From: Paucibacter sp963740455
GTDB lineage: Bacteria > Pseudomonadota > Gammaproteobacteria > Burkholderiales > Burkholderiaceae_C
Assembly (NCBI GenBank): GCA_963740455.1
Contig: CAVUEF010000005.1
Span: forward strand, 1 to 64,000
Length of the DNA: 64,000 bases
Direction: 5' to 3'
Translations under genes and position numbers: made by a program
In this document: positions 31,609 to 39,952 of the stretch, piece by piece
Position numbering within the stretch: the first letter of the stretch is position 1
How the letters are laid out: each line of letters starts with the position of its first letter
The notes under the pieces: generated by a model
Seen by the model: only the letters and a program-made list of their open reading frames with translations
Databases searched by the model: none
Told to the model about the DNA's origin: nothing

Positions 31609-33066
31609 ATGAAAACAAACATCGCCGATGCGCGCGGCCACGGCCACACCGGGGACGATCTGGCGGGTGACGAGCGAACGCTGCCAAAGGCCGCCAGCGC
31701 CCCTCATCCTGCAAGGAGCCACTCCGGCGAACGGGCGACCGCGAGCGCCGCCAGCAACGACCGCAAGGTCGATTCCGAACTGGAGAAGTTGCAGCGCGAG
31801 AGCTTTGACTACTTCGTGCATGAGACGAATCCTGTCAACGGCCTGGTGATCGACAAGACGGCGGCGAATTGGCCTTCGAGCATCGCCGCCACGGGCCTGG
31901 CCTTGGCGTGCTATCCGGTGAGTGTGAAGCGCGGCTTCATGACCCGGGCTGCGGCCGTGGAGCGCGTATTGACAACGCTGCGATTCTTCTGGAACAGTCC
32001 GCAAGGCCCTGAACCGGATGCCACCGGCTACCAAGGCTTCTACTACCATTTTCTCGACATGCAGACGGGCCGACGCGCCTGGCAGTGCGAACTGTCCACC
32101 GTGGACAGCGCCTTCCTGCTCGCCGGTGTTCTGGCCGCAGCCGTGTTCTTCGACGCCGACAGCGCGCAGGAGAACGAAATCCGCGCGCTTGGCGATGCGC
32201 TCTATCGCCGCGCCAATTGGGTGTGGGCACAGAATGGCGCTGCCACTGTCACCCATGGCTGGAAGCCGGAGAGCGGCTTCCTCCCCTATCGATGGGAAGG
32301 CTACGACGAGGCGCTGCTGCTCTACGTGTTGGGCCTGGGCTCGCCGACCCATCCCTTGCCCGAGCACAGCTACGCGGCGTGGGCCTCGACCTACCGCTGG
32401 ACGCAAGGTGACGACACCGAAGGCGGGCAGGCTTACCTGTATGCAGCGTCGCTGTTTACCCATCAGCTTTCGCATGTCTGGATCGACTTTCGAGGCATCC
32501 AGGACGCCTTCATGCGGGACAAGGGCATCGACTACTTCGAGAACAGCCGCCGCGCCACGTACGCGCAACAGCGCTACGCCATCGTCAACCCGAACAAGTT
32601 CGACGGCTACGGCAGCCACTGTTGGGGCATCACGGCGAGTGAAGGTCCCGGCCCCGGCACGCTGATGGTGGGCGGGATCGAACGTGAGTTCTTCGGCTAC
32701 CTGGCCCGGGGCGTGCCCCGCGGTCCCGATGACGGCACCCTGGCGCCCTGGGCGGTGGTGGCCTCCCTGCCTTTCGCGCCCGAGATCGTGCTGCCGACCT
32801 TGGACTACTGCATTCACCAGGCCAAGCTGACGCAGTTCAACTCCTATGGCTTCAAGGCATCCTTCAACCCGTCGCATCCCGGTGAGCCTGGCAACCCCTA
32901 TGGCTGGTGGGTGTCGCCGTGGCATTTCGGGATCAACCAGGGACCGATCATTTTGATGATAGAGAACTACCGTTCGGGCATGTTGTGGCAGTTGATGCGA
33001 ACTTGCCCGTACATCGTCAGTGGCCTCCAGCGAGCGGGGTTCACGGGAGGCTGGCTTCGAACTTGA
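31609..33066 (+). CDS. Glycoamylase-like family protein
   Basis: This 485-residue protein shows the glycoamylase-like domain (Pfam PF10091 type) found in the C-terminus of cyclic beta-1,2-glucan synthases: LQRESFDYFVHETNP, GFYYHFLDMQTGRRAWQCELSTVDSAFLLAG, GYDEALLLYVLGLGSP, YAWASTY-type and GQGPILLMIENYRSG-type motifs (here NQGPIILMIENYRSGMLWQLMR). No signal peptide is seen: the first 60 residues are charged and low-complexity. It is an (alpha/alpha)6 barrel, presumably a glucan hydrolase. Its pairing with the pgm and sugar-phosphate genes suggests a storage or periplasmic glucan link, but this is speculative. Confidence 0.82.
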   Translation: MKTNIADARGHGHTGDDLAGDERTLPKAASAPHPARSHSGERATASAASNDRKVDSELEKLQRESFDYFVHETNPVNGLVIDKTAANWPSSIAATGLALACYPVSVKRGFMTRAAAVERVLTTLRFFWNSPQGPEPDATGYQGFYYHFLDMQTGRRAWQCELSTVDSAFLLAGVLAAAVFFDADSAQENEIRALGDALYRRANWVWAQNGAATVTHGWKPESGFLPYRWEGYDEALLLYVLGLGSPTHPLPEHSYAAWASTYRWTQGDDTEGGQAYLYAASLFTHQLSHVWIDFRGIQDAFMRDKGIDYFENSRRATYAQQRYAIVNPNKFDGYGSHCWGITASEGPGPGTLMVGGIEREFFGYLARGVPRGPDDGTLAPWAVVASLPFAPEIVLPTLDYCIHQAKLTQFNSYGFKASFNPSHPGEPGNPYGWWVSPWHFGINQGPIILMIENYRSGMLWQLMRTCPYIVSGLQRAGFTGGWLRT

Positions 33067-33086
33067 AAGCGCGCCAGATTGGCAAC

Positions 33087-33111
33087 TGACCCAGCCATTC
33101 TCAATGGGTCA
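33087..33111. promoter_or_regulatory. Inverted repeat upstream of the 130-residue gene
   Basis: TGACCCA at 33087-33093 and TGGGTCA at 33105-33111 form a perfect 7-bp inverted repeat around 11 bases, ending 24 bp before the next ATG. It is a candidate operator for a dimeric regulator, or a small hairpin. Confidence 0.4.
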
Positions 33112-33134
33112 CGACATCAGTGCAGGAGAAGATC

Positions 33135-33527
33135 ATGACGACAGCGAATGTTTCACAGGCCAGCACGCTCGGAATGCCACCGGAGTTGAGACGAGCCCAG
33201 GCGGCCATGCAACTCCCGGAAGTGCAGGCGATGCTGCAAAGGCTTTCGGAATTCGATCTCGGCATCTTCATGCCGCATCAACACGACGAACAAACCGGTG
33301 ACTTCCAGCCCTTGCGGGGCGACCTGCTGCAAGTCGAGGCTGGCTGCAAGGTGACGTTCCAGAACAGCGACGAGATTGCGCGCCAGGGTGAACGCTTTCT
33401 TCCCGTGGCCTGGCGTTGGCGGGACGGTGCGTCGATGGCTGCGTCCGTGTGCGAAATGGTGGTCCAAGACGGGCCGAATGGCACTCAGCGCCCGGTCAAA
33501 CACAAGATGCCGCCGCACGAGCACTGA
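33135..33527 (+). CDS. Conserved hypothetical protein, 130 residues
   Basis: This soluble protein has no recognised domain. The core includes FDLGIFMPHQHDEQTGDFQPLRGDLLQVEAGCKVTFQ and the C-terminus is His-rich (KMPPHEH). AGGAG (33124-33128) precedes the ATG at 33135. It follows the glycoamylase-like gene and precedes the HMA-like gene in the same direction. No function is assigned. Confidence 0.6.
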   Translation: MTTANVSQASTLGMPPELRRAQAAMQLPEVQAMLQRLSEFDLGIFMPHQHDEQTGDFQPLRGDLLQVEAGCKVTFQNSDEIARQGERFLPVAWRWRDGASMAASVCEMVVQDGPNGTQRPVKHKMPPHEH

Positions 33528-33608
33528 TTCGACGGAGATCGGCTTGGCCAGCGAGGCCACCGCCGGTGATGACAAGGGGTTGTGCATCCAGACAAGCGAG
33601 GAATTGCG

Positions 33609-34085
33609 ATGAAAACGAGTGTGATTGAAGTAAGTGACATGCTTTCGGTCTTGAGCGTGCATGGTGTTGAAGATCGAATTGGTGAGGTGCCCGGTGTCGA
33701 GAGCGTCACTGTCAATTTTTCCGTGGGCAATGCCACCGTTCGCTATGACGAAACCCGGCTCGATGTTTCGGATATCAAGTCGGCTGTGCGTCAACGCGGG
33801 TACGACGAGGCGGCTGCACCTGCATCGCCCCCCGGAGCCGCCGATTCCAAGCCCGCCGCGCCCAAACCTGCCAAACCTGCCGAACCTGCCGAACCTGTTT
33901 CGGCAGGTGCCGATGCATCGGGAGCCAAGGGAGCCAAACCGCCCGCCAAAGCGGCGCAACCCGCCGCGCCGGCTCCGGTACAGCCAGCGGGGGCCGCCGA
34001 CCACGCCGCACCCAGCGGCGGAGAAAAAATGGCCATGACGGGCAAAGCGATGGACGAAATGCCTGGGGCGCCGGCGTCGAAGTAG
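33609..34085 (+). CDS. HMA-like domain protein lacking the CxxC motif, Pro/Ala-rich tail
   Basis: This 158-residue protein starts MKTSVIEVSDMLSVLSVHG, an HMA-like fold in which the usual GMTCxxC loop is replaced by SVLSVHG, continuing VPGVESVTVNFSVGNATVRYDE. Residues 68-158 are a Pro/Ala/Lys-rich low-complexity tail (AKPAKPAEPAEP). The first 65 residues are about two-thirds identical to the N-terminus of the next gene, so it is a partial tandem duplication of the ATPase's regulatory domain that became a separate gene. Direct metal binding seems unlikely without cysteines. Confidence 0.68.
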   Translation: MKTSVIEVSDMLSVLSVHGVEDRIGEVPGVESVTVNFSVGNATVRYDETRLDVSDIKSAVRQRGYDEAAAPASPPGAADSKPAAPKPAKPAEPAEPVSAGADASGAKGAKPPAKAAQPAAPAPVQPAGAADHAAPSGGEKMAMTGKAMDEMPGAPASK

Positions 34086-34104
34086 ACCAATTCATGGAGT
34101 CGAG

Positions 34105-36912
34105 ATGAAGACGAGCGTGATCGAGGTGCGCGACATGTTGTCGGTGCTGAGCGTGGACGGGGTTGAAAAGCGCATTGGCGAGGTGCCTGGTGTCGAGAGC
34201 GTCACGGTCAATTTCGCTGCAAAAAGCGCCACGGTGCGCTACGACGAAACCCGACTCGAGGTGGCCGACATCAAGTCCAACGTACGCCAACGCGGATTTG
34301 AGTCAGCAGACGATGCATCATCCAAGCAGGCAAGCAGGCACGGGGCCGCCAGCGAGGCTGCCGGACCGCCGGCGTCTCAGGACCTGCCTGCGCCACCTGC
34401 CCCCGCGCCCAATGCCGACCCTGTCGAGCCATTGCCGGCTGCTGCCGCGACCCCGACCGAAGCGGCGGCCCCCGCAGCCGACGACAGCCCGAAACCGGAC
34501 CCGGAACCTGCCGCGCCTGCGGCCCCAGCCTCGCAAGCTGGCGCAGACCAGTCCGCCGCGGTCCCCGCGCCGACAAGTCCCGCAGCCGACGCGACCGAGG
34601 AGGTCGCCGAGCCGGGCGCGATCGAGAAGCTCACTGCATGGGTTCACGACACCTTTGCCGGCGAAGACAAGGCTCCGCCGCAGCCGAGTCCGGCGCCTGC
34701 GGCCCCGACTGCCGACAACCCGAAGGCGACCGCCAGCGGACCCGCCACGCCTGAGCCATCAGCGGCCGCACCTGGCGACCACTCGGCACATGCGGGCCAC
34801 GCAAAGCCGGGTGCAAAGCCGGGCGCAAAGCCGAGCGAGAGCGCGACCATGTCGGCCGACATGGCGCACGAAATGGGCCACAGCGGCGGTGACATGGGAG
34901 CGATGGTGCGCGACATGCGCAACCGTTTCTGGATCTGCCTGGTCTTCACGATTCCGATCTTCATCTACGCCCCGATGGGCGGGATGTGGCAGGCTCCTGC
35001 GCCGCCGTTCGGTTTGGAGTTGAATCTGTGGCTGTTTTTCTTCGCCACCGCCGCCGTGGTCTATCCGAGTTGGCCGTTCTTCGTCTCCGCCTGGCGCGCG
35101 TTGCTGAAGGGCACGCTGGGCATGGCCGCGCTGATTGTGTTGAGCGTGGGCACGGGCTACCTGTTCAGCGTCGGCGCCACCTTCCTTTTCAAGGAAGCGG
35201 GTCAGTTCTTCGAGGCGGTTTCGGTGCTGCTGGTGTTCATCCTGCTTGGCCACTGGCTGGAGATGCGCGCCCGCGCGGGCGCATCGTCGGCCATCAAGGC
35301 GCTGATGGACCTCACGCCGACGAAAGCCAACGTCATCCGCAACGGCGCTGAGGTCGAAGTGCCGACGACTGAGGTGTTGGCCGGCGAGATCGTCGTGATC
35401 CGGCCGGGTAACAAGATCCCGGTCGACGGCACCATCGTGACCGGCGAATCGCTGGTTGACGAGTCGATGCTGACCGGTGAGTCGATGCCGGTGAAGAAGG
35501 GGCCAGGCGCCACCGTGGTGGGTGCCAGCATCAACAAGAGCGGCAGCTTCCGCTACAAGGCCACCAAGGTCGGTGCCGACTCTGCGCTGGCGCAGATCGT
35601 GAAACTGGTACAGGAGGCGCAGAACTCGAAAGCGCCAGCGCAACTGCTGGCCGACCGGGCCGCGCAATGGCTGGTGATTGCCGCCATCATGGTCGGCCTC
35701 GCAACCTTCGCTGTGTGGTTCTGGGTCATCGGCGAGTCGCTGCTGCTGGCAGTCACCTTGACGATCACGGTCTTCGTGATCGCCTGCCCCGATGCGCTGG
35801 GACTGGCCACGCCGATGGCCGTGATGGTGAGCACCGGCCTGGGCGCGGCCAACGGCATTCTGTTCAAGAACGCCTCGGCGCTGGAAGACGCCACCAAGCT
35901 CGACGTCATCATCTTCGACAAGACCGGCACGCTCACTGTGGGACAGCCAGAGGTGGTGGAGATCATCACGGCCGAAGGCGTCACCGAGGACGTGCTGCTG
36001 ACTGCCGCCGCCGCCGTCGAGCAGGGCTCCGACCACCCGCTGGCCCAGGCCATCGTGCGCCGCGCCGCCAAGCTCGACATCGTCTCACCCACCGGCTTCG
36101 AAAGCCTCGACGGCATGGGCGCGCGCGCCGAAACCGCCGGCGGCACGGTGTACCTCGGCAACCGTTTGCTGATGGATACGCAAAAGCTCGTGCTCGGACC
36201 CCTGGAGGCCGAGGCCAAGCGCATGCAGGGCGACGGCCGCACGGTGGTGCATGTGGCGCAGGCCGGTCGCGTGATCGGCCTGATCGCCATTGCCGATGCG
36301 ATCCGGCCCACCTCGAAGGCGGCCATCGCCAAGCTGCGCGAACGCAAGATCGAAGTGGTGATGCTGACCGGCGACAACCTGGCCACGGCCACACGCATCG
36401 CCGCCGACCTGGGCATAGCCAAGGTACTGGCCGACGTGCTGCCCGGCCAGAAGGCCGAGAAGGTGAAGGCGCTGCAGGCCACCGGCAAACGGGTCGGCAT
36501 GGTGGGCGACGGCGTCAACGACGCGCCCGCGCTGACCCAGGCCAACGTGGGATTTGCCATCGGCGCGGGCACCGACGTGGCGATGGAGAGCGCTGATGTC
36601 GTGCTGATGAAGAGCGACCCGTACGACATCGTGGGCGCCATCGAGCTGTCACGCGCCACGGTGCGCAAGATGCACCAGAACCTGTGGTGGGCGGTGGGCT
36701 ACAACGCGATCGCGTTCCCGCTCGCGGCCGGCGTGCTGTACCCGTTCGTGCTGAGTCCGGAGGTGGCCGCGATTTCGATGTCGGGTAGCACGCTGATCGT
36801 GGCGATCAACGCGCTGATGTTGAAGCGCACCAAGCTCGCCGGCATCAAGCGGGCGGGATCGCCGGTCGCGCCAAAGCCTGCCACGAGCCTTGCTGCGGGA
36901 GCATCGGCATGA
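34105..36912 (+). CDS. P1B-type heavy-metal ATPase with CPD motif and cysteine-free N-terminal HMA-like domain
   Basis: This 935-residue inner-membrane pump carries an HMA-like domain at 1-70 without a CxxC motif, a long Pro/Ala-rich linker at about 71-245, and a Met/His-rich patch (MAHEMGHSGGDM, from 253). Eight membrane helices follow, with the ion motif CPD at 561-563 (family norm CPC, SPC or CPH), TGES in the actuator, DKTGT from 605, HP in GSDHPLAQA and GDGVNDAPAL. It closely resembles Cu+ exporters in HP and linker context, but the CPD signature makes the ion (Cu+, Zn2+ or other) uncertain. The upstream genes (Met-rich lipoprotein, CxxC chaperone) support copper handling. Paralogous domain duplication with the preceding gene is described there. 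Confidence 0.88.
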   Translation: MKTSVIEVRDMLSVLSVDGVEKRIGEVPGVESVTVNFAAKSATVRYDETRLEVADIKSNVRQRGFESADDASSKQASRHGAASEAAGPPASQDLPAPPAPAPNADPVEPLPAAAATPTEAAAPAADDSPKPDPEPAAPAAPASQAGADQSAAVPAPTSPAADATEEVAEPGAIEKLTAWVHDTFAGEDKAPPQPSPAPAAPTADNPKATASGPATPEPSAAAPGDHSAHAGHAKPGAKPGAKPSESATMSADMAHEMGHSGGDMGAMVRDMRNRFWICLVFTIPIFIYAPMGGMWQAPAPPFGLELNLWLFFFATAAVVYPSWPFFVSAWRALLKGTLGMAALIVLSVGTGYLFSVGATFLFKEAGQFFEAVSVLLVFILLGHWLEMRARAGASSAIKALMDLTPTKANVIRNGAEVEVPTTEVLAGEIVVIRPGNKIPVDGTIVTGESLVDESMLTGESMPVKKGPGATVVGASINKSGSFRYKATKVGADSALAQIVKLVQEAQNSKAPAQLLADRAAQWLVIAAIMVGLATFAVWFWVIGESLLLAVTLTITVFVIACPDALGLATPMAVMVSTGLGAANGILFKNASALEDATKLDVIIFDKTGTLTVGQPEVVEIITAEGVTEDVLLTAAAAVEQGSDHPLAQAIVRRAAKLDIVSPTGFESLDGMGARAETAGGTVYLGNRLLMDTQKLVLGPLEAEAKRMQGDGRTVVHVAQAGRVIGLIAIADAIRPTSKAAIAKLRERKIEVVMLTGDNLATATRIAADLGIAKVLADVLPGQKAEKVKALQATGKRVGMVGDGVNDAPALTQANVGFAIGAGTDVAMESADVVLMKSDPYDIVGAIELSRATVRKMHQNLWWAVGYNAIAFPLAAGVLYPFVLSPEVAAISMSGSTLIVAINALMLKRTKLAGIKRAGSPVAPKPATSLAAGASA

Positions 36913-37091
36913 GCGAGCCGATGAGCGACGCAGACTTGAATCACGGCATCACGCACGGCGACGAAGGCTGGAACAAGACCGCGACCACCGGGTTCATCAA
37001 CCGCCACGTCTTCCCCGACGGTGAACTCCGCTGCGTCCGCAATATCGAGCTTGGCACGGAGCGCGCGGGCCTCTCGGACGGGGCGCGCTGA
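36909..37091 (+). pseudogene. C-terminal remnant of a cyclopropane-fatty-acid synthase-type methyltransferase
   Basis: This 60-codon frame overlaps the ATPase stop (ATGA) and reads FINRHVFPDGELRCVRNIELGTERAGLSDGAR at its end, resembling the FI-RYIFPGGELPSL...ERAGL-V-DVE segment of CFA synthases. The SAM-binding domain is missing. It is a deletion remnant or a chance frame with a fused start. Confidence 0.42.
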
Positions 37092-37898
37092 ATGTGCTTC
37101 TCGGCCACGGCGAGTTTTTCGGCGGCTGCAGTTCTGATCGGGATCGGCACGCTGACGTTGCGCATGTCGCTGGCCTCACATCGGCCGCGCGATTTGCCAT
37201 TCGCTGCGATCCCGCTGCTGTTCGCGCTCCAGCAGTTGATCGAAGGCGTGATCTGGCTCACGTTCCGCGCTGATGCGCCGTTGTTGAACTCGGTGATGAC
37301 CCATGTGTATTCATTTTTCTCGCATGTGCTGTGGCCGATCTACGTGCCGGTGGCCGTTGTGCTGATGGAGCCGGCAGGATGGCGTCGCCGAGGCTTGCTC
37401 GCGTTCGTTGTGGCCGGCGCTGCGGTCGGCGCCTACCTGCTGTATGTCCTGTTGGCGTTTCCGGTCGTCTCGCGGCCGACGGGTCAGCACATCGAATACG
37501 TTTCACCGCATTTCTTCGCGGCGGTGACGATGACGGCCTACTTGCTGTCGACCGGGCTGAGCCCACTGCTGTCCTCGCATCGGATGGTGATTGTGTTCGG
37601 GGTGCTTGCGCTGGCGTCGTTTGGCGTGGCCTACGCTTTCTATGCGACATGGTTCATCTCGGTGTGGTGTTTCTTCGCCGCACTGCTGAGCGCGGTGGTC
37701 TATCTGCACGTCGTGCGCAGGTCGGGCGACAACAGCACGCCCGGCCGGACCGACACACGGCCCTCTCAGGCTGAGATCCGCAGGACCAGGCAGGGCTTCG
37801 GCGCCGAGAGCGAGAAAGAATTCGCCATGCAACCGAGTGTCGGATTCGACACGGCACCGGCCAAGCTTGCAGGCTCGGGATCAGGGGTGTCCAAGTGA
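37092..37898 (+). CDS. DUF6629 family membrane protein
   Basis: This 268-residue protein begins MCFSATASFSAAAVLIGIGT, which fits the DUF6629 signature (MCFSATASF), and has about seven hydrophobic helices, for example FAAIPLLFALQQLIEG, LWPIYVPVAVVLM and MVIVFGVLALASFGVAYAF. The last 60 residues are polar and probably cytoplasmic. The function is unknown. Its stop overlaps the next gene's ATG by 4 bp. Confidence 0.75.
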   Translation: MCFSATASFSAAAVLIGIGTLTLRMSLASHRPRDLPFAAIPLLFALQQLIEGVIWLTFRADAPLLNSVMTHVYSFFSHVLWPIYVPVAVVLMEPAGWRRRGLLAFVVAGAAVGAYLLYVLLAFPVVSRPTGQHIEYVSPHFFAAVTMTAYLLSTGLSPLLSSHRMVIVFGVLALASFGVAYAFYATWFISVWCFFAALLSAVVYLHVVRRSGDNSTPGRTDTRPSQAEIRRTRQGFGAESEKEFAMQPSVGFDTAPAKLAGSGSGVSK

Positions 37899-38794
37899 GC
37901 GCAGGCACAGGCGTCGGCAGGGCCCACGGGGGCGGCAGAGCGCTGCTGTCTGGGGGCCTGTCGGCCATTTTGCTGGTGTGCGCGCTCGGCGGGTCGGCAC
38001 CGAGTGTGGCGCAGGTGGCGGTGCCGCCGCTGACGGGACATGTGATCGATCAGACCGGCACGCTGACGGCACAGCAGACGCAAGCGCTGGAACAGACGCT
38101 GGTCGCCTTCGAGGCCCTGAAAGGCAGTCAGCTCGCCGTGCTGATGGTTGACTCGACCGCCCCGGAAGCAATCGAGCAATACGCCATGCGCGTGGCCGAG
38201 CAGTGGAAGCTCGGACGCAAGAAGGTCGATGACGGCGCCATCCTCGTTGTCGCCAAGAATGATCGCGCGATGCGCATCGAGGTGGGGTATGGCCTGGAGG
38301 GCGCGCTCAGCGACCTGACCAGCAAACGCATCATCAGCGAGACCATCCTGCCGCGCTTCAAGAGCCAGGACTTCTATGGTGGCATCACGGCCGGGGTCGA
38401 GCAGATCATCCGCGTGGTCGATGGCGAGCCCTTGCCCGCGCCAAATGCGCGGTCCAGCCAGGGCCTTGGCAATGTTCAGCAATACGCACCCATGCTGTTC
38501 ATTCTGGCGCTCGCCGTGGGCGGTGTGCTGCGTGCGACGCTGGGCAAAGTGCTCGGCTCGTTGCTCACGGGCGGTGTGGTCGCGCTGATCGCGTGGTTCG
38601 TCGTCGGCGCCGTCTCGATGGCGCTGCTGGCCGGCGTGGTCGCGCTGTTCGTCACCTTGTTGGGTGGCGGCATGCTCGGCCGCGGCCTGGGGGGCTACTA
38701 CGGTGGCGGTGGCCGGGGTGGGGGTATGGGCGGGAGCGGTTTCAGCGGCGGTGGTGGCGGTTTCGGTGGCGGCGGTGCGTCGGGGAGGTGGTAG
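37895..38794 (+). CDS. TPM-domain protein (YgcG family) with Gly-rich tail
   Basis: This 299-residue protein has an N-terminal signal peptide, a TPM domain at about 48-175 (VIDQTGTLTAQQTQALEQTLVAFE, QLAVLMVDSTAPEAIEQYAMRVAEQW, LEGALSDLTSKRIISE), two membrane segments (about 205-260) and a glycine-rich C-terminus. The TPM fold is a Psb32/MOLO-1-like domain seen in cell-envelope proteins. It pairs with the next TPM gene; in many genomes such pairs follow a LemA gene, which is absent here. Confidence 0.85.
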   Translation: MSAGTGVGRAHGGGRALLSGGLSAILLVCALGGSAPSVAQVAVPPLTGHVIDQTGTLTAQQTQALEQTLVAFEALKGSQLAVLMVDSTAPEAIEQYAMRVAEQWKLGRKKVDDGAILVVAKNDRAMRIEVGYGLEGALSDLTSKRIISETILPRFKSQDFYGGITAGVEQIIRVVDGEPLPAPNARSSQGLGNVQQYAPMLFILALAVGGVLRATLGKVLGSLLTGGVVALIAWFVVGAVSMALLAGVVALFVTLLGGGMLGRGLGGYYGGGGRGGGMGGSGFSGGGGGFGGGGASGRW

Positions 38795-38796
38795 CC

Positions 38797-39294
38797 ATGA
38801 ATGTCAAACGCATCGCGCGCCACCTGTTGGTGACTGATGGACAGGTCGGCAAGGCCTTTGCACCCGCCACCTTGAGCAGAATCGAACAAGCCATCAAGGC
38901 GAGTGAAACCGGACACCTCGGCGAGATCCGATTCGCGGTCGAAGGGGGACTCGACGGCGCGCCATTGTTCAAGGGGCAGTCGGCCCGCGAGCGTGCGGTC
39001 GAGCTCTTCTCGCAACTGCGCGTCTGGGACACCCAGCACAACACGGGTGTGCTGATCTACCTGTTGCTCGCGGACCGGGCCGTCGAGATCGTTGCCGACC
39101 GCGGCATTCACGCCAAGGTGGAATCGCAGGAGTGGCACAAAGTTTGCCGCCTGATGGAAGCCGCCTTCGGGCAAGCGGACTTTGAGGGCGGTGTGCTGAT
39201 TGGCGTGCAGGCCGTAACGCGGCATCTGAGGCAGCACTTTCCCTCTGACGGCCACGACAGGAATGAACTGCCGGACAAGCCGGTGGTGCTATGA
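38797..39294 (+). CDS. TPM-domain protein, cytosolic form
   Basis: This 165-residue protein contains a TPM domain with LFSQLRVWDTQHNTGVLIYLLLADRAVEIVADRG but no signal peptide and no membrane helix, as in the second gene of LemA/TPM/TPM sets. It starts 3 bp after the previous stop, which has GGGGAGG nearby. Function unknown. Confidence 0.82.
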   Translation: MNVKRIARHLLVTDGQVGKAFAPATLSRIEQAIKASETGHLGEIRFAVEGGLDGAPLFKGQSARERAVELFSQLRVWDTQHNTGVLIYLLLADRAVEIVADRGIHAKVESQEWHKVCRLMEAAFGQADFEGGVLIGVQAVTRHLRQHFPSDGHDRNELPDKPVVL

Positions 39295-39473
39295 GGCCGG
39301 CGGCGCTGACTCATGCGCATTCCAGCGCCGTGTCCGGGCCGGACGTTCGGGAAGGAGCAGATCACGATGGCATCGCTCGGGTTTTGTTTCTCATGAGTAG
39401 CTGGCAACCCAAGACCGAGGGCACGGGCTGCCGTTGACGAGAACGCACTTCGACAATCCCAAGGAGAAACGTG

Positions 39474-39680
39474 ATGGCACGGTTGACGGAAAACTGGTTC
39501 TGGCTCGTGACCTTCATGGCTTTCATCGCGATGCATATGTTCGGCCACGGTGGGCACGGTGGCCACTGCGGGCATGGCCGTCACGGCGGCGATGACCGCG
39601 AGCGAAGTGCGGATGGCACGCAAGCGGGCGCGGGGCAGAGCCGATCCCCGGACGCCAAACCTGGCGGACACCAGCACTGA
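39474..39680 (+). CDS. DUF2933-like small His-rich membrane protein
   Basis: This 68-residue protein has a single hydrophobic segment (WFWLVTFMAFIAMHMF) followed by GHGGHGGHCGHGRHGGDD, a histidine-rich motif typical of the DUF2933 family in metal-resistance loci. AAGGAG lies eight bases before the ATG at 39474; a GTG 3 bp earlier is possible. It may bind or buffer metal at the membrane, by inference from composition and neighbours. Confidence 0.7.
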   Translation: MARLTENWFWLVTFMAFIAMHMFGHGGHGGHCGHGRHGGDDRERSADGTQAGAGQSRSPDAKPGGHQH

Positions 39681-39772
39681 ATGACTGAACTCGATGCGAT
39701 CCGGGCCGGATCGACACCCGGGTACGCCGTGACGTGGACGAAACCAGCGCAATGATGCAAGGAGCAACAGAC

Positions 39773-39952
39773 ATGCTGAACATCAAGATCGTGAGCCGGT
39801 CGCTCGGCATTTTTACCGCCATCAGCTTCGTGCTGTGCTTGATCTACCGGCTGATCGAGAGTTTGCTCTACGGGGCCCATGTCGGACTCGTGTTCGTGCC
39901 CATCCACAATTTTCTCGCCCGCCGCTGGGGTGGGCCGGGCATGCGCGCATGA
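39773..39952 (+). CDS. DUF5676-like small membrane protein
   Basis: This 59-residue protein starts MLNIKIVSRSLGIFTAISFVLCLIYRLIESLLYGAHVG. It resembles DUF5676 membrane proteins but is shorter than most, so part of the central region is missing. AAGGAG lies 9-10 bases upstream of this ATG. The stop overlaps the next gene by ATGA. Function unknown. Confidence 0.62.
   Translation: MLNIKIVSRSLGIFTAISFVLCLIYRLIESLLYGAHVGLVFVPIHNFLARRWGGPGMRA

Noticed and set aside
37895..39294. LemA-TPM-TPM operon
   Set aside because: Only the two TPM genes are present; no LemA frame was found upstream.
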